Part shown: positions 15,125 to 22,980 of the stretch, piece by piece
How the letters are laid out: every line of letters starts with the position of its first letter
Position numbering within the stretch: position 1 is the first letter of the stretch
Assembly: GCF_039528515.1 (NCBI RefSeq)
Contig: NZ_BAAALT010000003.1
Span: 186,001 to 250,000, forward strand
Length of the DNA: 64,000 nucleotides
From: Luedemannella flava
GTDB lineage: Bacteria; Actinomycetota; Actinomycetes; Mycobacteriales; Micromonosporaceae
Reading direction: 5' to 3'
Notes under the pieces: generated by a model
What the model was told of the DNA's origin: nothing
Seen by the model: the letters and a program-made list of their open reading frames with translations, nothing else
Databases searched by the model: none
Position numbers and translations under genes: made by a program

Positions 15125-17144
15125 CCCCGCGTGGCTGCCGGACCAGGCGTTCCGGGCGATCGGCACCCGGCGCGTCGTGGTGTGCGGCGGCGACGGCCCG
15201 GTTGTGCGCACCGTGGTCGATGAGGTCACGCGCGCCTGCGCACGCTACGGTGGTCGGGTCTGGCACGGGACGGCCGGCAGTCCGGACGCGGACGGCGCCG
15301 ATCTCCTGCTCGTACTCACTGATCTTGATTGTCTGCCTGGGGAGGCAGCGGCCGTTCGTGCGGAGATCGCGCCCGGGCAGCCGCTAGGTAAGGAAGGGTA
15401 TGCCCTCGCCCGGCCCGCCGGCGCCACGGTCGTGGTGGCCGACGGGCCGGCGGGGCTGCTCTACGGGCTGTTCCACGTCGCGCGGCTCGGCGAGGCGGCG
15501 TTCGACGGCTGGCGCCCGCTGGAGGTCCACCGGCCCGCGTCGGCGCGGCGGATGCTGGACCACTGGGACAACATCGACGTCCATCCGGTGATGGGGCAGG
15601 TGGAGCGCGGCTACGCGGGTGGGTCGATCTTCTGGCGCGCCGGCGAGCCACGCGACCTTCATCGGGTACGGGAGTACGGCCGGCTGCTGGCCGCCATCGG
15701 GGTGAACGCGGTCGCGGTCAACAACGTCAACGTGCACGCGACCGAGGCACGGCTGCTCACCGACCGGCTCGGCGACGTCGCTGCCATCGCCGATGTACTG
15801 CGGCCCTTCGGGATCCGCACGCACCTGTCGGTGAGCTTCGCGTCGCCGATGGTCCTCGGCGGTCTGCCAACGGCTGATCCGCTGGATCCTCGTGTCCGCG
15901 AGTGGTGGTCCTCGGCGGTCGCGGACGTCTACGCGACCATCCCCGACTTCGGCGGGTTCGTGGTGAAGGCCGACTCGGAGGGGCAGCCCGGTCCCTTCGG
16001 GTACGGGCGCACCCACGCCGACGGGGCGAACGCGCTGGCCGCGGCGCTGTCCGACCATGGCGGCGTCGTGCACTGGCGGGCGTTCGTCTACAACCACCGC
16101 CAGGACTGGCGGGACCGGACCACCGACCGCGCGCGGGCGGCCTACGACCACTTCGCGCCGCTCGACGGCCAGTTCGCGGACAACGTGATCCTGCAGGTCA
16201 AGTACGGTCCGATCGACTTCCAGACCCGCGAGCCCGTCTCGCCCGTCATCGCCGCGATGCCGTCGACCTCGGTGGCGGTGGAGCTGCAGGTCACGCAGGA
16301 GTACACCGGCCAGCAGCGGCACGTGTGCTATCTCGGGCCGCTGTGGGCCTCGATCCTGCGGTTCCGGCCATGGGGGCCGGACGGGCGGGCGGTCGCGTCC
16401 GTGGCGGGCGACGGCGGCGGGCTGGTCGCCGTGTCCAACGTGGGCGACGACCCGTTCTGGACCGGACACCCGCTCGCCCAGGCCAACCTGTACGCCTTCG
16501 GCCGGCTGGCGTGGGACCCGTTCCTCGACCCGCTGGACGTCCTGGACGAGTGGATCTCACTGACCTTCGCGCCGTGCCCGTCCGTGCTGCGGTCGGCGCT
16601 GCACGAGATCATGGACTCGTCATGGCAGGTCTACGAGTCCTACACGGCCCCGCTGGGCGTGGGATTCATGGTGAACCCGGGATCCCATTACGGCCCCGGT
16701 GTCGACGGGTACGAGTACACGCCGTGGGGGACCTACCACTTCGCCGACCGGGACGGGGTGGGTGTGGACCGCACCCGTGCCTCGGGGACGGGATACACGG
16801 GCCAGTACCCGGCGCCGTGGCGCGACGTCTACGAGTCGGTGGCGTCCTGCCCCGACGAGCTGCTCCTCTTCTTCCACCACGTGCCGTACTCGCACGTCCT
16901 GCGTAGCGGGCTGCCGCTCATCCAGCACATCTACGACACGCACTTCGACGGCGTCACCAAGGTCGTGGAGATGCGCCGGCGCTGGGCCGAGATCGCCGAC
17001 TTCGTGAACGCCGCCCGGCACGCGCGGGTCGCGCAACTCCTGGACGAGCAGGTGCGCTGCGCCCAGGAGTGGCGCGACCAGATCAATGCGTACTTCTTCC
17101 GCAAGTCCGGGATCCCCGACGCCCGGGGGCGGCACATCCACTAG
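15114..17144 (+). CDS. GH67 alpha-glucuronidase
   Basis: This 676-residue protein removes (4-O-methyl)-glucuronic acid from the end of xylo-oligosaccharides. Family signatures: SARRMLDHWDNIDVHPVMGQ, KADSEGQPGPFGYGRTHADG and VTQEYTGQQRHVCYLGPLW. Predicted catalytic residues are Glu289 (acid) with Asp368 and Glu396, whose 28-residue spacing equals that in characterised GH67 enzymes. No signal peptide, so it is intracellular. The GTG start at 15114 lies 11 bp inside the GH42 gene; the first residues MKTDPAWLPDQAFR fit the family. With GH42 and the transporter it defines a glucuronoxylan-side-chain pathway. Confidence 0.95.
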   Translation: MKTDPAWLPDQAFRAIGTRRVVVCGGDGPVVRTVVDEVTRACARYGGRVWHGTAGSPDADGADLLLVLTDLDCLPGEAAAVRAEIAPGQPLGKEGYALARPAGATVVVADGPAGLLYGLFHVARLGEAAFDGWRPLEVHRPASARRMLDHWDNIDVHPVMGQVERGYAGGSIFWRAGEPRDLHRVREYGRLLAAIGVNAVAVNNVNVHATEARLLTDRLGDVAAIADVLRPFGIRTHLSVSFASPMVLGGLPTADPLDPRVREWWSSAVADVYATIPDFGGFVVKADSEGQPGPFGYGRTHADGANALAAALSDHGGVVHWRAFVYNHRQDWRDRTTDRARAAYDHFAPLDGQFADNVILQVKYGPIDFQTREPVSPVIAAMPSTSVAVELQVTQEYTGQQRHVCYLGPLWASILRFRPWGPDGRAVASVAGDGGGLVAVSNVGDDPFWTGHPLAQANLYAFGRLAWDPFLDPLDVLDEWISLTFAPCPSVLRSALHEIMDSSWQVYESYTAPLGVGFMVNPGSHYGPGVDGYEYTPWGTYHFADRDGVGVDRTRASGTGYTGQYPAPWRDVYESVASCPDELLLFFHHVPYSHVLRSGLPLIQHIYDTHFDGVTKVVEMRRRWAEIADFVNAARHARVAQLLDEQVRCAQEWRDQINAYFFRKSGIPDARGRHIH

Positions 17145-17169
17145 GTCTCGCTGGTGGACGACCGGCATC

Positions 17170-17706
17170 TCAGCAGTTGGTGCGGAACTCCACGCCCACG
17201 CACGAGTTGACTCCGGCGTCGCCGTCCCCGCTGTCGTAGCCGTCGCCGCCCTGGATCACGTCGTTCCCACTGCCGCCGCCGTTGAAGGCGTCGCCGTGGA
17301 TCTCATCGCCCTGCGGTCCGCCACTGATGAAGTCGCTGTCCTCCCCGCCGTAGATCACGTCGGCACCGTTGCCGCCGTAGATCTCGTCCTCGCCGCCGAG
17401 GCCGTCGACGAAGTCGTCGTCTCCCCGCGCGCAGATGGCGTCGTTGAAAGCACTGCCGACGATGGTGTCCGCCTGGCTGCTGCCGATCACGAACACCGGG
17501 CCCGGCTCATTGGCACCGTTGTAGAGAGGGCCGAGAACGGTCAGGTCCCGTACGGCGTACCCGGCAGGAACGTTCCCGCCTGAGTACGGACCGCAGTTGT
17601 CCGGAACGACCGCGAAGGCCGGCGATGGGCTCACGGCGATGAGGCCGGCCGTTGCCAGCGCGCAGGTTGCCGCGATAGCGCCGAGTCTGGTCGACGTTCG
17701 TGTCAT
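17170..17706 (-). CDS. Secreted RTX-type calcium-binding repeat protein
   Basis: This 178-residue exported protein has a Sec signal peptide (~residues 1-32, ending SPAFA). The body carries hemolysin-type nonapeptide repeats in the GGxGxDxxx pattern (GLGGEDEIYGGNGADVIYGG and SGGPQGDEIHGDAFNGGGSG), which fold into a Ca2+-binding beta-roll. Cysteines near both ends (Cys38; SCVGVEFRTNC) could form disulfides. No catalytic domain is present. It converges with GH67 across 25 bp and diverges from the ATPase gene across 146 bp. Function unknown: adhesin-like or structural. Confidence 0.8.
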   Translation of the reverse strand: MTRTSTRLGAIAATCALATAGLIAVSPSPAFAVVPDNCGPYSGGNVPAGYAVRDLTVLGPLYNGANEPGPVFVIGSSQADTIVGSAFNDAICARGDDDFVDGLGGEDEIYGGNGADVIYGGEDSDFISGGPQGDEIHGDAFNGGGSGNDVIQGGDGYDSGDGDAGVNSCVGVEFRTNC

Positions 17707-17812
17707 GGTGCTGCCCTCCTCGTGTGGATACCCGAGGATCGGCCGCGCGGGTGTTCACTCTCCAGGTCACATTGCTGCCAGTCACTGTCCAAACGCCGCG
17801 GGTGGGCGGACC

Positions 17813-17848
17813 ATGAAATCGCGCTGGTGCCGGACGAACGGGAGGTGA
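17813..17848 (+). CDS. Possible 11-codon upstream ORF before the STAND-like ATPase
   Basis: ATG 17813 opens MKSRWCRTNGR and stops at TGA 17846-17848, four bases before the ATPase ATG. Its last codons lie on the ribosome site GGGAGGTGA, so its translation could tune the downstream start. It has no strong ribosome site of its own, so it may be incidental. Confidence 0.3.
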   Translation: MKSRWCRTNGR

Positions 17849-17852
17849 CGGC

Positions 17853-19901
17853 ATGTCCACGCGCCTCGGCGACCTGCTGGACAACGCCAGGCGGGAGCGG
17901 TTCGTGGGGCGCCGTCGTGAGGTGGCCAGCTTCGACGACGCCCTCGACAAGCGATCGCCGCAGCGACTGCTGTTCGTGCACGGCGAAGGAGGCATCGGCA
18001 AGACCACCCTGCTGCTGGAGTTGCGTGCGCGTGCCCTCGCGGCCGGCCGGCCGGTCATCCACGTCGACGGTCGCGATATCGACCCGTCGCCCCAGGGGAT
18101 GGCCACTGCTCTCGGCCTTCGCCCGGGCGACGACACGGTCGCGTCGCTGCCCGCCGGCGCCGTCCTGCTCGTGGACGGCTATGAGCAGATGGCCCCGGTC
18201 GACGTCTGGCTGCGCGACGTGTTCGTCCCCGGTCTGAGCGCCGACAACGTCGTCGTCCTGGCCGGCCGGGATCCGCCCGCCGCCCCCTGGCGTACCGACC
18301 CGGGATGGCGGCACCTCGTGGCGGTCCACCGCCTCGATCCTTTGGTCCCGGCCGAGAGCTTCGAACTCCTCGCCCACGCCGGCGTCGACCCGTCCGTCCG
18401 GCCGCATCTTTTGCGACTCGGGCGCGGCCATCCCCTGACCATGGCCCTGCTCGCCGACCTTGCCGAAACCGGCGAGGTACCTGACACGCTGGCCGACGTA
18501 CCCGACCTGGTCTCGGCGTTGCTGGCGTCGTTCCTGCGCGACACGCCGGGCGAGGCCCATCTGATCGGTCTCGCGACCTGCGCCCTCGCGTGGTTGACGA
18601 CCGAGGACCTGCTTCGACAGGTGGTCGGCGCCGACGCTGCCGTGGTGTGGCAGTGGCTGGCACGGCAGCCGTTCGTCACGGCCGGCCCGCGTGGGCTGTT
18701 CATCCACGACCTGGCCCGCGATGTGCTGGACGCCGAGTTCGAACGCCGCTCGCCCGAGCGGTATGCCGCCTATCGGCGGATCGTTCAGGCCCACGCACTG
18801 GCCGGCCTGCGAGCCGCCACCGGCGTTGACCGGCAGCCCTATGCCCAACAGCTGAACTTCCTGCACCGAAAAGGCCCGCTGGCGGCCGCGATCTCCGTGC
18901 TTCGCGCCCAGGGCTCCGCCGCGGTGGTGCCGGCCCGTCCCGACGAACACGACCAGATCTGCGCGATCATCGAGAAGTTCGAGGGGCCGACGAGCGCCCG
19001 GTTCGCCCGTGCCTGGCTCAGCGAACAACCCGAGCGGCTCAGCGTTGTCCGGACCGGCGATGACGTCGCCGGCTTCGCCCACCACCTGCGGTGCCCGACC
19101 GGTTCGCCGCTGGAGGAGCGGGACCCGGTCGTGCGCGCCGTGCTCGACCACGTCGCGCGGGAGGGGCCGGTCCGTCCCGGGGAACACGTCGACATCACCC
19201 GGTTCCTCGCCGGGGCGCGGGAACATCAACGTGACCTCTACGCGGTGCTGGTCGCGAGCGTGTCGAGCATCATCGAATGGTCGACCAGCCCACTCGCCTG
19301 GTCGTTCGCCACCACCGTCGACATCGGGTACTGGGAGCCCTTCTTCGAGTACCTCGCCTTCACCCGGCTGACCGAGGCGGACGTCGACGGCCTGCAGCAT
19401 GTCGTCTACGGCATCGACTGGCGACGCGTGCCGGTCGAGGACTGGCTCGACCTGATGCGCGAACGCGGGCACTCCGGCGACACCGGACCGCCGCCCGCGG
19501 CCATCATGCGCCCGCCCGCGCTCGACCGGGCCCGCTTCGCCGTCGCGATCCGTACGGCGCTGCAGACCCTGCACCGACCCGATCACCTCGCCGCCAACCC
19601 GCTCATGGGTTCCGCGCTCGCGGCGACCGCTACCGGACCCGACGTCGCCCAACTCCGGGCCACGATCGAAAACGCCGTGACGTGCCTCGGCGACGAGCCG
19701 AAAGGCGACCAGCTCCGCGCTGTCCTGCACCGCACCTATCTACGTGCGGCCCCCACCCAGGAAGCCGCGGCCGAGGTCCTCGGCCTGCCGATGAGCACCT
19801 ACCGCCGCTATCTCGCCAGGGCGGTCGATCACCTCACCGAGCTGCTATGGACCGTGGAGATCGGTGAGGTGCGCCGAGCGCAGTTCGATGTTCGAGCGTG
19901 A
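17853..19901 (+). CDS. STAND-like AAA ATPase with C-terminal helix-turn-helix-like region
   Basis: This 682-residue cytoplasmic NTPase has Walker A GEGGIGKT at residues 44-51 after the STAND entry FVGRRREVASFDDAL, and Walker B VLLVDGYE with Asp108. An arginine-rich sensor-like stretch (VVVLAGRDPPAAPW) and a winged-helix-like region (LATCALAWLTTEDLLRQVVG) follow. A large helical middle has no repeats I can name. The C-terminus EAAAEVLGLPMSTYRRYLAR looks like a helix-turn-helix. Proteins of this build act as signalling switches or regulators, but no target is evident. The start is supported by GGGAGGTGACGGC before ATG. It is monocistronic, divergent from the RTX gene. Confidence 0.75.
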   Translation: MSTRLGDLLDNARRERFVGRRREVASFDDALDKRSPQRLLFVHGEGGIGKTTLLLELRARALAAGRPVIHVDGRDIDPSPQGMATALGLRPGDDTVASLPAGAVLLVDGYEQMAPVDVWLRDVFVPGLSADNVVVLAGRDPPAAPWRTDPGWRHLVAVHRLDPLVPAESFELLAHAGVDPSVRPHLLRLGRGHPLTMALLADLAETGEVPDTLADVPDLVSALLASFLRDTPGEAHLIGLATCALAWLTTEDLLRQVVGADAAVVWQWLARQPFVTAGPRGLFIHDLARDVLDAEFERRSPERYAAYRRIVQAHALAGLRAATGVDRQPYAQQLNFLHRKGPLAAAISVLRAQGSAAVVPARPDEHDQICAIIEKFEGPTSARFARAWLSEQPERLSVVRTGDDVAGFAHHLRCPTGSPLEERDPVVRAVLDHVAREGPVRPGEHVDITRFLAGAREHQRDLYAVLVASVSSIIEWSTSPLAWSFATTVDIGYWEPFFEYLAFTRLTEADVDGLQHVVYGIDWRRVPVEDWLDLMRERGHSGDTGPPPAAIMRPPALDRARFAVAIRTALQTLHRPDHLAANPLMGSALAATATGPDVAQLRATIENAVTCLGDEPKGDQLRAVLHRTYLRAAPTQEAAAEVLGLPMSTYRRYLARAVDHLTELLWTVEIGEVRRAQFDVRA

Positions 19902-20052
19902 GCGGTAGCACGCCGACAGGTCACCACTGCTGTCAGCGACTTCGAGACGGGCCCACGGGCTGGAGTGGCGTCGTCCATCCCCGACGCCCGGGGTCGGCGG
20001 ATCTTCTGGAAAGCCAGCGGGGCCAGGTCGAGCTCATCGATCGGGGGTCCGA
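19902..20052. other. Non-coding stretch after the ATPase
   Basis: I see no gene here. On the minus strand a shifted frame carries weak residual O-methyltransferase-like text continuing from the fragment at 20053-20328. Confidence 0.4.
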
Positions 20053-20328
20053 TCAGCCTGGGACAGCTCGGAATCGGACGCCAGGTCGTCCCAGGGCCGT
20101 CAGGCCATACCCGCCGGTCGTCGTGCGGACCAGAACGCCGGCGGTCACCAGGTGGCCCATCAGGCGCTCCAACGCGTCCGGGTCCGCGTCCGTCACGGCG
20201 GCCGCGGTCGCGGCCGGGACGGAGCCGGCCGCGATGTGGTCGGCCAACCGCAACGTCGCCGCGACGCGGATGGCCATCGGCGTCACCAGGTCGGCAGCCG
20301 CCCACAGACGGGGCGAGAACGTCCGCAT
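20053..20328 (-). pseudogene. O-methyltransferase N-terminal (dimerisation domain) remnant
   Basis: This 91-codon frame reads LWAAADLVTPMAIRVAATLRLADHI, then DADPDALERLMGHLVTAGVLV and GGYGLTALG. This is the winged-helix dimerisation domain that opens SAM-dependent O-methyltransferases of the acetylserotonin/hydroxyneurosporene type. Those enzymes are ~340 residues; the methyltransferase domain is absent and the frame is lost after GRPGVRF. A neighbouring frame keeps FRAVPG-adjacent text with LAPLAFQK, consistent with a frameshift and deletion. Presumably inactive. Confidence 0.65.
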
Positions 20329-20381
20329 GGCTCTTGGCCGGAGGATTCGCAGATCACGGGGTACAACGCGGCGGATCCGAG

Positions 20382-20393
20382 TAGCGTTCTCAT
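20382..20393 (+). promoter_or_regulatory. Possible leaderless -10 element
   Basis: TAGCGT at 20382-20387 ends 6 nt before the ATG of the 81-codon gene, the spacing expected for a leaderless actinobacterial transcript. No ribosome site precedes that ATG. Confidence 0.35.
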
Positions 20394-20639
20394 ATGTCCA
20401 ATCGCAGGCATCTCACCCCGCCGTCGGACGTCCTGCACCACGCGGCGAGGGCCGCCGAGGAGGAGCCCTTGTCGGCCGGGCCGGGTGCTCCACAGGCCCG
20501 CCCGCACCAGGCGTCCGCCCGTGAAACCGCCCATGAGCAGGCGATGGCGGACCGGGCCCGGTCGAGCCGGTCGGCCACCATGGTCAACCAGTCGGACTCG
20601 ATGCGCCTGAAGAAGGGCAACTCCGGCCGGCATCACTAG
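20394..20639 (+). CDS. Small hypothetical protein convergent with the VWA gene
   Basis: This is an 81-residue, Ala/Arg/Ser-rich soluble protein beginning MSNRRHLTPPSDVLHHAARA and ending in a basic tail (RLKKGNSGRHH). I do not recognise it. A short acidic patch AAEEEP follows the first helix-like segment. The -10-like TAGCGT six bases upstream suggests leaderless expression. Its TAG stop overlaps the stop of the convergent VWA gene in the shared CTAG. It could be real but minor; codon bias alone does not settle it. Confidence 0.45.
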   Translation: MSNRRHLTPPSDVLHHAARAAEEEPLSAGPGAPQARPHQASARETAHEQAMADRARSSRSATMVNQSDSMRLKKGNSGRHH

Positions 20640-21808
20640 TCGTTGACGCGGACGGACTCGATCCAGGAGGGCGGCGGCGGCGGATCCCCGCCGATGAGGC
20701 CGGCGATCACCCGCGTGCCGACGGGCTCGTCGGGCCAGGGGGTGAAGCCGTCGGTGAGGACCACGATCACGTCCGGGCGCTGCGGCTGCGCCAGCGCGGC
20801 CGTGATCCCCTCGCGCATGTCGGTGCCCCCGCCGCCGGAGAACTCCAGTTCCTCGGCGCGGGAGACGTGCTGCACCACGTGCACGGCCGCGTCGCAGGAC
20901 AGGACGGTGACCCGGTTGCCGCGGATGCCGATGTCGCGCAGCACGCCGGCGACCTCCGCCATCGCCTCGGCGAGGTCGTCGTCCGACATCGAACCGGAGG
21001 TGTCCACCACGATCGTCACGCACGGCACGGGGCGGCGCAGGCTGGGCAGCACGACGGTGGCCTGGCTGGCCGAGCGCCGCGACGGCCGCCGGTACGTGTA
21101 GTCGACCGCGCCGCCCGCCCAGGCGACCGCCTGCCGGACGTTGCCGGCCAGCACCTGGCGCCAGTCGACGGTGGGTTCGAGGACCTCGTCGGCCCAGCGG
21201 CGCCAGCCGTTCGGCACCGAGCCGCGGGTGCGCTGGTGGGACCGGATCGCGTCGGCCGTGATCCGGCGGATCGCGTCCGCCTCGGTGGGGGACACCGACG
21301 TCGCCGCGCCGTCCGGCCCCAGGTCCCACGGCTCCACGCCGCCGTAGACGCCGGAGCCGCAGCGCGGGCATGGCGGCTGCGCAGGGATGTCCGGCAGGTA
21401 CTGCTCGAACAGCAGCCCATTGGGCAGCCCGAACGTCGCCGGCCGGATGTGGTCGCGCGGTAGCGCCAACCCGTCGGCGACCAGGTCGTCGTTGATCTCG
21501 CAGTCCTGGGCGAGGTTGACCCGGGCACGGTCGCCCTGCAACTGCGCGGGCAGCCGCTCGGCCCGCCCGTGATGGTCGCGCAGCAGGTGCGACACCTCGT
21601 GGATCCACACCCCGGCCAGCTCGTTCACCGGCGTGCCGTCGACGAAGCCGGCGTTCACGTAGCACCGCCACAGCCGGTCCACCGCCATGGTCGGCACGAT
21701 CTCGGAGGGCACGACGGCGAGCGTGTACAGCGCCGACGCCAGGTACGGCCGGTCGCTGGCCGCCCGGTAGCGGGCCGCCAGCAGCTTCGTGCGGTCCAGC
21801 GCGCTCAG
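20636..21808 (-). CDS. HExxH metallopeptidase-like/VWA protein (DUF2201 type), copy 1
   Basis: Identical to the gene at 41890-43062, where the full description is given. In this copy the operon is cut at 27043, so the SDR and tRNA-like parts are missing upstream. Confidence 0.85.
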   Translation of the reverse strand: MSALDRTKLLAARYRAASDRPYLASALYTLAVVPSEIVPTMAVDRLWRCYVNAGFVDGTPVNELAGVWIHEVSHLLRDHHGRAERLPAQLQGDRARVNLAQDCEINDDLVADGLALPRDHIRPATFGLPNGLLFEQYLPDIPAQPPCPRCGSGVYGGVEPWDLGPDGAATSVSPTEADAIRRITADAIRSHQRTRGSVPNGWRRWADEVLEPTVDWRQVLAGNVRQAVAWAGGAVDYTYRRPSRRSASQATVVLPSLRRPVPCVTIVVDTSGSMSDDDLAEAMAEVAGVLRDIGIRGNRVTVLSCDAAVHVVQHVSRAEELEFSGGGGTDMREGITAALAQPQRPDVIVVLTDGFTPWPDEPVGTRVIAGLIGGDPPPPPSWIESVRVND

Positions 21809-22980
21809 ACCAGCGCCCCGGACAGCGCGAGGATGTTGACGAACGCGTCGAGCTGCGGCGGGGCCGGCCAGCGCGGGTCGCGCATGGCCGCGAGGTCGGC
21901 CGCGGCCCGGGCGGCGACGTCGGGCACGCCCGCGTCGACCGCTTTGGCCAGCACGACCCAGCCGGCCTCCCACCGCTGCTGGCTCGTGTTGGCCTGCACG
22001 GCCGCGACCACCGCGGTGAGGAACGCCAGCTGCCGGTCGCCGCGCTCGGGCAGCGCGAACGCCTCCGGCCGGGCGAGCACCCGGTCGGGGTCGGGCAGGT
22101 CGAGCTCCTCGGCGAACGTGAGCAGCTCGATGCCCGCGCCGTCGCCGATCGCGCCGACCAGCGCCGCGCCGAGCGGCTCCCGGTCGGCCCCGCAGGCGTC
22201 GGCGAAGGTCAGCAGCCGCAACGCCATCTCCCAGGTGCGCGGCGACGGCCAGGCGCGGCCCCGGGCCTGCGCGTCGGCGGGCATGTGGTGGGCCAGGCCC
22301 GGCCGCGCGGTGAGGAAGCCGGCGAGGATGCCCCGGGCGCGCGCGAGCGCCGCGTCCACCCGCTCCGGCTTGATCGTCGGCACGGTCACCGCCGGCCACG
22401 TCCCGGACAGGCCGCGCGCCACGACCCGCGGGTCGTGCGTCCAGTTCAGGTGCACGAAGCGGTTGGCCAGCGGCGGACTCAGGTGCCAGCCGTCGGCCGC
22501 GCTGGCCGGCGGGTTGGCCGCCGCCACGATGCGCACCTGCTCGGGCAGCGTCAGGCTGCCGACGCGCCGCTCCAGCACCACCCGCAGCAGCGCCGCCTGC
22601 ACGGCCGGCGGCGCGGACGACAACTCGTCAAAAAAGAGCAGACCCTTGCCGATACGGGCGACGCGCACCGCCCAGTCCGGCGGCGCCATCGGCACGCCCT
22701 GGTTGGCCGGGTCCTCCCCGATGATCGGCAGCCCGGAGAAGTCGCTCGGCTCGTGGATGCTCGCGATCACGGTCTCCAGCGGCAGCGCCAGCGCGGCGGC
22801 GAGCTGTTCGAGCGTCGCGGACTTGCCGATGCCCGGCTCGCCCCACAGCAGGACGGGCAGGTTGGCTGCCACGGCCAGCGCCAACGCGTCGGCCTGACTG
22901 CTCGTGGCGGGCTCGGTGCGCGCGCCCCGGATGCGCCGCACCAACGTGTCGGCCAACATCAACTGATCTTCGCTGGTCAT
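21805..22980 (-). CDS. MoxR-family AAA+ ATPase, copy 1
   Basis: Identical to the gene at 43059-44234 (full description there). The stop overlaps the VWA start and the start overlaps the ankyrin A stop. Confidence 0.88.
   Translation of the reverse strand: MTSEDQLMLADTLVRRIRGARTEPATSSQADALALAVAANLPVLLWGEPGIGKSATLEQLAAALALPLETVIASIHEPSDFSGLPIIGEDPANQGVPMAPPDWAVRVARIGKGLLFFDELSSAPPAVQAALLRVVLERRVGSLTLPEQVRIVAAANPPASAADGWHLSPPLANRFVHLNWTHDPRVVARGLSGTWPAVTVPTIKPERVDAALARARGILAGFLTARPGLAHHMPADAQARGRAWPSPRTWEMALRLLTFADACGADREPLGAALVGAIGDGAGIELLTFAEELDLPDPDRVLARPEAFALPERGDRQLAFLTAVVAAVQANTSQQRWEAGWVVLAKAVDAGVPDVAARAAADLAAMRDPRWPAPPQLDAFVNILALSGALV

Noticed and set aside
13091..15229. Long minus-strand open frame opposite the GH42 gene (and its copy at 34345-36483)
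   Set aside because: It lies wholly opposite a gene with intact GH42 catalytic motifs; long antisense frames are expected in DNA this GC-rich, and its translation shows no domain.
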